Positions 60,060 to 64,000 of a stretch of DNA of 64,000 nucleotides are shown in pieces. The notes under the pieces were generated by a model. It saw only the letters and a list, made by a program, of their open reading frames with translations. It was not told where the DNA came from and did not search any database. A program made the translations under genes and the position numbers. The stretch comes from Paludibaculum fermentans (GTDB lineage: Bacteria > Acidobacteriota > Terriglobia > Bryobacterales > Bryobacteraceae). The first letter of the stretch is position 1. Every line of letters begins with the position of its first letter. The stretch covers positions 4,092,001-4,156,000 of the forward strand of contig NZ_CP063849.1 in assembly GCF_015277775.1 (NCBI RefSeq), given 5' to 3'.

Positions 60060-62447
60060 CTACTGCCGGTTCAGCACGCTGTGGATCGTGTCCAGCGACG
60101 GCGCAAACAATGACAATTGCCCGGGATCCGCAAAGACCGCCGCATAGTCGGCTGGAGTGAAGGCCCGCGCCAGCCGCGACGCGAAAGTATCGCGCAGCAG
60201 CCGTGAATAGTGATCGGCGTCGTAGTCCCGACGGTCCGGGCCATCCGCCGCGTAGGCCGCGTGCTCCGGCGATTCCACCACTCCGCCGGAACCGCCCTTC
60301 GCGCGGTAAACCCGTACCTTGTCACCCACACTCCAGGCCGTACGTCCGCTCGCCAGCATCGCTTCGTAAGCCAACTCCCGCCGGCTGTCCCTCGTCTCCA
60401 GATACTTAGCCGGCGACTTCGTCAGGCGGACGAAGGAGGACACTTCGTATGTAGGCAGCTCGCGCCGGCGCAGCGCATCCAGGGTCGCCAGGTACACATC
60501 GCGGACACCCGGAATGTCGCCGGCCAGCAGCCTCTCAATCGCGCGGCGCAGGAACGTCTCGCCATAGGGCTCCGCGCGGCTGGACCGGAACGCGACGCCT
60601 TTTAGCAGCAGTTTCCCTCCATATGTCAGCAGCGCGTAATTCTTCGGCTCGTGCGACAGCATCGCCGCATAGCGGCCCTCGAACTCCAGGTGGACCAGCG
60701 GCGGCAACAGCGCGGCCACTTCATCCACCGTCCGCCGCTCATCCGCCTCGGTCCAACTCTCCGGCACGGCAAAATAGACGCCGTCCGTGTCCGCCTCCAG
60801 CAGCGTCACCCCGCGCGCGGCCAGTTCCCGGCACATCAGGTCCAGCGTTGCCCGGCCTCGGCGCGTCACTTCATTGGCCGCATGCACATCGGCGAATCGC
60901 GTCAATGTCCCGCCTGCCGCCATGTAGCCGTAAGCGGTGTTCACGACCAGCTTCATCGCGGCCGAGAGAGCCTCCTGCGTGTACCGTTCAACTGAGCCGG
61001 CAGCCGCGGCCTTCGCCGCCGCCTTGGCCGCCAGCCGCCGCTCCACCAGCCGGTCGACAATCGCCAGCAGCGCGCCCAGGTGATCGCGCTTCGGACCAAT
61101 CCGGAAAGCCCGCATCAACGAAGGGTACAGGCTGGCCACATCCGCCTTCACAATGCGGCGCGCCACGCCGCTGGCGAACAGGTGTAGCGCCGCCCCCTGG
61201 TGCGGAGTCCCGTCGCCCGCCTGATGCGCCGGCAGCGCCATGCCCGCCCGCAGGTAAGCCCGCACCAGCAGCGGATCCAGGACACCCGTGGCCGCGCCCG
61301 CGTCCGCCAGGCGCTCATACCGCCGCGGAGCCATCCTCGCCAACGCAAACGCCGCCCCGCCCAGCATCCGCGCCACTTCGGCCACCTCCTCCACATCAGA
61401 GGTCGCATAGCGGCGCACCCGCTCCGGATCGCGCTGGTACACCTCGTGGATCCGGTCGCCGGGAATGTACTCACGGTCCTCTTTGGCGATGCCCAGGTGC
61501 CGCGCCACCGCCTTCAGGCCGTGCCCCGGCAGTTCGCGTGTCGCGAAGTCGTAACGCAGCACCGCGTCCAGCGTATCGATCAACTCCCGCCCCGGAGCGA
61601 TGAAACGAACCCGCCGCCGCGCATCTCCCTCACTCGCCGTACCCCGCCGCGCCGCCCTTTGCCGCAGCCCGCCCGAGCCGATGCGGCCCAAGGCCAGCAC
61701 CACGCCCAGCCGCTCCGCCCGCGTATCCAGAAACGGCAGGTCGAACCCATGCAGGTTGTGGTTCTCGATCACATCCGGATCCTCGGCCTGCACCACCGCC
61801 ACCAACTGCCGGATCAGTTCCGCTTCCGCTTCATCGCTGTCGTCACGAGCCTCAAGCACCTGCGTCGCCCCGGACGGCGCGCGCACGGAGATCATGAAGA
61901 TGCGGCAGCTCTCGGGGGAAAGGCCGGTCGTCTCCAGGTCAAACTGCATCCGGCGCAGCTTGTCGAAGGGCAGGTCGCGGAAATACGTCCGCCCGGTGGC
62001 CACCAGATACTGCTCCTCCGGCGACAGCGACAGAACCGTATCGTGGCCCAGGTCCCGCAGGTGCCCAATGCGCTTCCCCAGCCGTTGTGAAGCCCCGTGC
62101 AGCAGCGCCGAGGAAAGGGTACGCCCGTCTTCTGCGGACACCAGGAATCTCAGTTCCCCCGGCCCATCCAGCACTCGATATTCGATCAGGGCATCCGCCG
62201 ACCCCGCCAGCCCCAGCCGGTCCCCGACATGCAGCAGATCGTCCAACCGGTCCAGCAGCAGCCAGGGCCGGAACCGGACCCGCTCGCGCACCAATTGGCC
62301 GGTCTCGGGCAGCCGCCGCCACACCAGCGCCCATCCGTCGTTCTCCGCCCACACGGAAACGATGCCTGGCGTGGGGTCCCAGCCCCACAGCCATTCGTCC
62401 TGCGATTGGCCGGCCTTATCACGATGCTCTGCCGACTCACTGTGCAT
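60060..62447 (-). CDS. Family B DNA polymerase (Pol II-like)
   Basis: A 795-residue polymerase starting at ATG 62447 (TTG 62456 is an alternative). Exonuclease motifs are complete: FDLETTG (D170, E172), ENHNLHGFDLPFL and YATSDVEE. Polymerase motif A is DVASLYPS (D436), motif B MKLVVNTAYGYM, and motif C ADTDGVYF (D553, D555), so both activities should be intact. The end carries QLSLF (residues 777-781), a beta-clamp-binding motif. E. coli Pol II, of similar length, acts in damage tolerance; a repair role is likely here. No SOS box was identified. Confidence 0.92.
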   Translation of the reverse strand: MHSESAEHRDKAGQSQDEWLWGWDPTPGIVSVWAENDGWALVWRRLPETGQLVRERVRFRPWLLLDRLDDLLHVGDRLGLAGSADALIEYRVLDGPGELRFLVSAEDGRTLSSALLHGASQRLGKRIGHLRDLGHDTVLSLSPEEQYLVATGRTYFRDLPFDKLRRMQFDLETTGLSPESCRIFMISVRAPSGATQVLEARDDSDEAEAELIRQLVAVVQAEDPDVIENHNLHGFDLPFLDTRAERLGVVLALGRIGSGGLRQRAARRGTASEGDARRRVRFIAPGRELIDTLDAVLRYDFATRELPGHGLKAVARHLGIAKEDREYIPGDRIHEVYQRDPERVRRYATSDVEEVAEVARMLGGAAFALARMAPRRYERLADAGAATGVLDPLLVRAYLRAGMALPAHQAGDGTPHQGAALHLFASGVARRIVKADVASLYPSLMRAFRIGPKRDHLGALLAIVDRLVERRLAAKAAAKAAAAGSVERYTQEALSAAMKLVVNTAYGYMAAGGTLTRFADVHAANEVTRRGRATLDLMCRELAARGVTLLEADTDGVYFAVPESWTEADERRTVDEVAALLPPLVHLEFEGRYAAMLSHEPKNYALLTYGGKLLLKGVAFRSSRAEPYGETFLRRAIERLLAGDIPGVRDVYLATLDALRRRELPTYEVSSFVRLTKSPAKYLETRDSRRELAYEAMLASGRTAWSVGDKVRVYRAKGGSGGVVESPEHAAYAADGPDRRDYDADHYSRLLRDTFASRLARAFTPADYAAVFADPGQLSLFAPSLDTIHSVLNRQ

Positions 62448-62554
62448 GGAAATCAACTACCCGCCGATTGCTTACCCCACCCTCAGGTCCATTCTATCCA
62501 TCGGCCGGGAACGCCCCCATTGGCCCCCGCCGCGGGCACTGCTACGATGACGCC

Positions 62555-63034
62555 ATGCAGGGCGAGTATGCGGTTACCGTCGAGACGACCACGTGGCTTT
62601 CCGGCCCGATCCTGACGTTCATCAACAAACTATTGATGCCCATCGCCTGGTTCGGCTTTGTGATTGGAGTACCCGCCTGGGTCTTCATCACGGCAGGCCA
62701 GCTCGCCATCGCCCGCGACTTCTACTTCATCGTTGGTTTTGCGGTTGTGGCCACCGCGCTGTTGTCGTGGTTCACGGCCCACCTGCAATTGGTGGGTTAT
62801 CAGGGCCGCTACCTGCTCGTCGCCAACTACTGGAAAAAGGCGGCCATTCCTTTCCAACAGGTGGAGGCCGTGGAATCGGTCTGGTGGTATCGGGGCCGCC
62901 TCGTGCGCATCCGCTTCAACCAGCCCACGCCCTTCGGCTCCGTTGTTTACTACATGCCGAAATGGGCCATGTTCCGGGGCATGTTCTCATCGCCGGAAAA
63001 AGAGCTTCAGTCGGTGCTGTACAACCGCGACTGA
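62555..63034 (+). CDS. Small membrane protein with PH-like C-terminus, unknown function
   Basis: A 159-residue protein starting at ATG 62555; the open frame before it is a shadow of the polymerase gene. Two transmembrane helices lie at ~27-50 and ~57-78; the C-terminal part (LVGYQGRYLLVANYWKKAAI, then VEAVESVWWYRGRLVRIRF) resembles a bacterial PH-like domain. It is divergent from the polymerase gene. Confidence 0.75.
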   Translation: MQGEYAVTVETTTWLSGPILTFINKLLMPIAWFGFVIGVPAWVFITAGQLAIARDFYFIVGFAVVATALLSWFTAHLQLVGYQGRYLLVANYWKKAAIPFQQVEAVESVWWYRGRLVRIRFNQPTPFGSVVYYMPKWAMFRGMFSSPEKELQSVLYNRD

Positions 63035-63041
63035 CCCTGGC

Positions 63042-63620
63042 CTAGGCAAACACCATGTTCTGGCTGTGCCAGCTGTGTTTTTCGCGATACTCCCGGAACA
63101 AGCTCCCATAGCTCTTCAGGACGTAATGCCCCGCGTTGAACCCTAGCTCCACCGCTGTCTTGTCGATCCAGCTTGCCTCGCCCTCCAACTCCAGGAACAC
63201 GCCAATCGGAGTCTCATCCAGCACCGCATGGCCCGGCTCGCCGACGCGTGCGAAGGTCGTGCGGTACTTCTCATACCGGAACGACACCTCGTACCCAAGC
63301 CCGTTCAGGATCCCCAGCGCCGCGTTCGCATCGGCCACGCAGGTCTCCACCTCGGGCCGCGTCTTGTGGGGACCGCCTTCCGGCGGCCCTTTAAAGGTCA
63401 GAATCGTCTCGCCGCGAAAATCGCGCAGCCGCAGCAGCCGGCGTGTGTGCATCAGCTCGCTGCCAGGTGTATCCAGCAGCATGTTCGCTTCAAACGCCCG
63501 TTCATGCGCGGCCACGAAGCCGGCGGCGGATAGCACCTGCAATGCCGCTTCGGCGGAAGGAACGGCCAGCTTAACCTCGGTCTCGCGGGGCAGGGGTTGG
63601 TCTGGTTGGGACTGGAGCAT
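63042..63620 (-). CDS. CYTH domain protein (class IV adenylate cyclase-like)
   Basis: A 192-residue protein of the CYTH fold. The ExExK signature is ETEVKL (residues 13-18), and basic/acidic pairs line the tunnel: TRRLLRLRDF, ILTFKGPPE, RYEKYRTTF and LELEGEASWIDKTAVELGF. The family includes adenylate cyclases, thiamine-triphosphatases and polyphosphate-acting enzymes; which one this is cannot be told. Its start overlaps the end of the SPFH gene by 50 bases, so they are coupled. Confidence 0.9.
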   Translation of the reverse strand: MLQSQPDQPLPRETEVKLAVPSAEAALQVLSAAGFVAAHERAFEANMLLDTPGSELMHTRRLLRLRDFRGETILTFKGPPEGGPHKTRPEVETCVADANAALGILNGLGYEVSFRYEKYRTTFARVGEPGHAVLDETPIGVFLELEGEASWIDKTAVELGFNAGHYVLKSYGSLFREYREKHSWHSQNMVFA

Positions 63621-64000
63621 CCCCTCCAGTATGACCTTGCTTGTGGATCACGTTCATCGCCACGCTGAGCATTGAGGCCACATCGCCCAGATTCGACGGA
63701 ACCACGATCGTCGAGCTCGCCTTCGCAATGCGTCCGAACTCGGTGACATATTGCTCCGCCACTCTCAACTGAACAGCCTCAAAGCCGCCGGGTTCATTGA
63801 TCGCCTGGGCGACCCGCCGCAAGCCCTCCGCGGTCGCGCTGGCGATCGACAGAATCGCCGACGCCTGGCCTTCCGCCTCGTTGATCTGCTGCTGCTTGCG
63901 GGCTTCCGAAGCCTTGATCACCTTCTGCTTCTCACCCTCGGCCGTGTTGATGTTGGCGTCGCGGTCCGCTTCGGAATTCAGGATCGTGGCACGTTTCTCG
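63571..64000 (-). CDS. SPFH/band-7 protein, C-terminal part only
   Basis: The frame is open to the window edge and ends at 63571, giving 142 visible residues. It begins EKRATILNSEADRDANINTA and continues with a charged helix (EGEKQKVIKASEARKQQQIN), typical of the coiled-coil after the band-7 domain of stomatin/paraslipin proteins. The C-terminal part (VAEQYVTEFGRIAKASSTIV) matches the same group, ending in a Pro-rich tail. The N-terminal membrane anchor lies outside the window. It probably forms membrane-microdomain oligomers. Confidence 0.88.
   Translation of the reverse strand, partial: EKRATILNSEADRDANINTAEGEKQKVIKASEARKQQQINEAEGQASAILSIASATAEGLRRVAQAINEPGGFEAVQLRVAEQYVTEFGRIAKASSTIVVPSNLGDVASMLSVAMNVIHKQGHTGGDAPVPTRPTPAPRDRG

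Noticed and set aside
1-64000. CRISPR array, insertion sequence, prophage or integrative element
   Set aside because: No short regularly spaced repeats, transposase, integrase or flanking direct repeats were seen. The 12-bp repeat at 33266/33295 and the coding repeats at 29131-30885 have other explanations.

Overview
The window looks like a chromosomal stretch of a high-GC Acidobacteriota genome, most likely of the Bryobacterales/Solibacter type. The reasons are two PadR + 'acidobacterial duplicated orphan permease' (ADOP) pairs, three very large Oar-like TonB-dependent receptors, a PEP-CTERM protein, two DUF6807 proteins, a BlaI/M56 pair, a PQQ dehydrogenase with its cytochrome c, and a family B DNA polymerase. 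No rRNA, CRISPR array, insertion sequence or phage module was seen. Both window ends cut genes: an unknown secreted protein on the left and an SPFH/band-7 protein on the right. Taxonomy is inferred from gene content only.

Layout. 0-6 kb: secreted proteins of unknown role, a DUF6807 protein, a PEP-CTERM protein and a 732-residue orphan. 6-12 kb (minus strand): an operon of a TonB-dependent receptor, an outer-membrane barrel protein and a secreted NHL beta-propeller. 12.6-16.5 kb: an ACAD10/11-like set (aminoglycoside-phosphotransferase-fold kinase, histidine phosphatase, acyl-CoA dehydrogenase) followed by an atypical SDR. 16.6-19.8 kb: a second receptor. 20-23.7 kb: a zinc-finger/Pro-Gly-Met-rich protein, a TPR protein and a pseudouridine synthase, closely coupled. 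23.7-26 kb: cytochrome c plus PQQ dehydrogenase. 27.5-30.9 kb: BlaI repressor, M56 metalloprotease and a secreted partner, the last two sharing a 28-29-residue repeat. 31-33.2 kb: an alpha/beta hydrolase, a non-canonical tRNA, and a divergent TetR/DoxX pair. 33.3-36.2 kb: PadR + ADOP. 36.2-45.4 kb: SDR, a GtrA/CDP-alcohol phosphatidyltransferase pair, TonB-like protein, a ThuA / 3-hydroxyacyl-CoA dehydrogenase-like / DUF6807 cluster, M28 peptidase, and a dehalogenase-like hydrolase divergent from an AraC regulator. 45.6-55.4 kb: small enzymes, an ankyrin protein, a second PadR/ADOP pair in which padR carries an in-frame amber codon, PhoD phosphatase, and an XRE regulator divergent from an NTF2-like protein. 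55.4-64 kb: third receptor, DUF3500 protein, family B DNA polymerase, small membrane protein, CYTH protein and the SPFH protein.

The most unusual items are: (1) at 32046-32138, a tRNA with cysteine anticodon GCA and U73 but a selenocysteine-tRNA-like body (long variable arm, compact D arm); (2) the BlaI-M56-repeat-protein module, where the protease's sensor region and a secreted partner share the same repeat; (3) a TAG codon replacing a conserved Trp in the second PadR regulator, with the reading frame intact beyond it; (4) the kinase/phosphatase/acyl-CoA dehydrogenase set, which resembles the 4-hydroxyacyl-CoA pathway; and (5) a D-W-D signature typical of lanthanide-dependent enzymes in the PQQ dehydrogenase. 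Most other genes are ordinary for the group. Many long antisense ORFs are high-GC shadows and are omitted.
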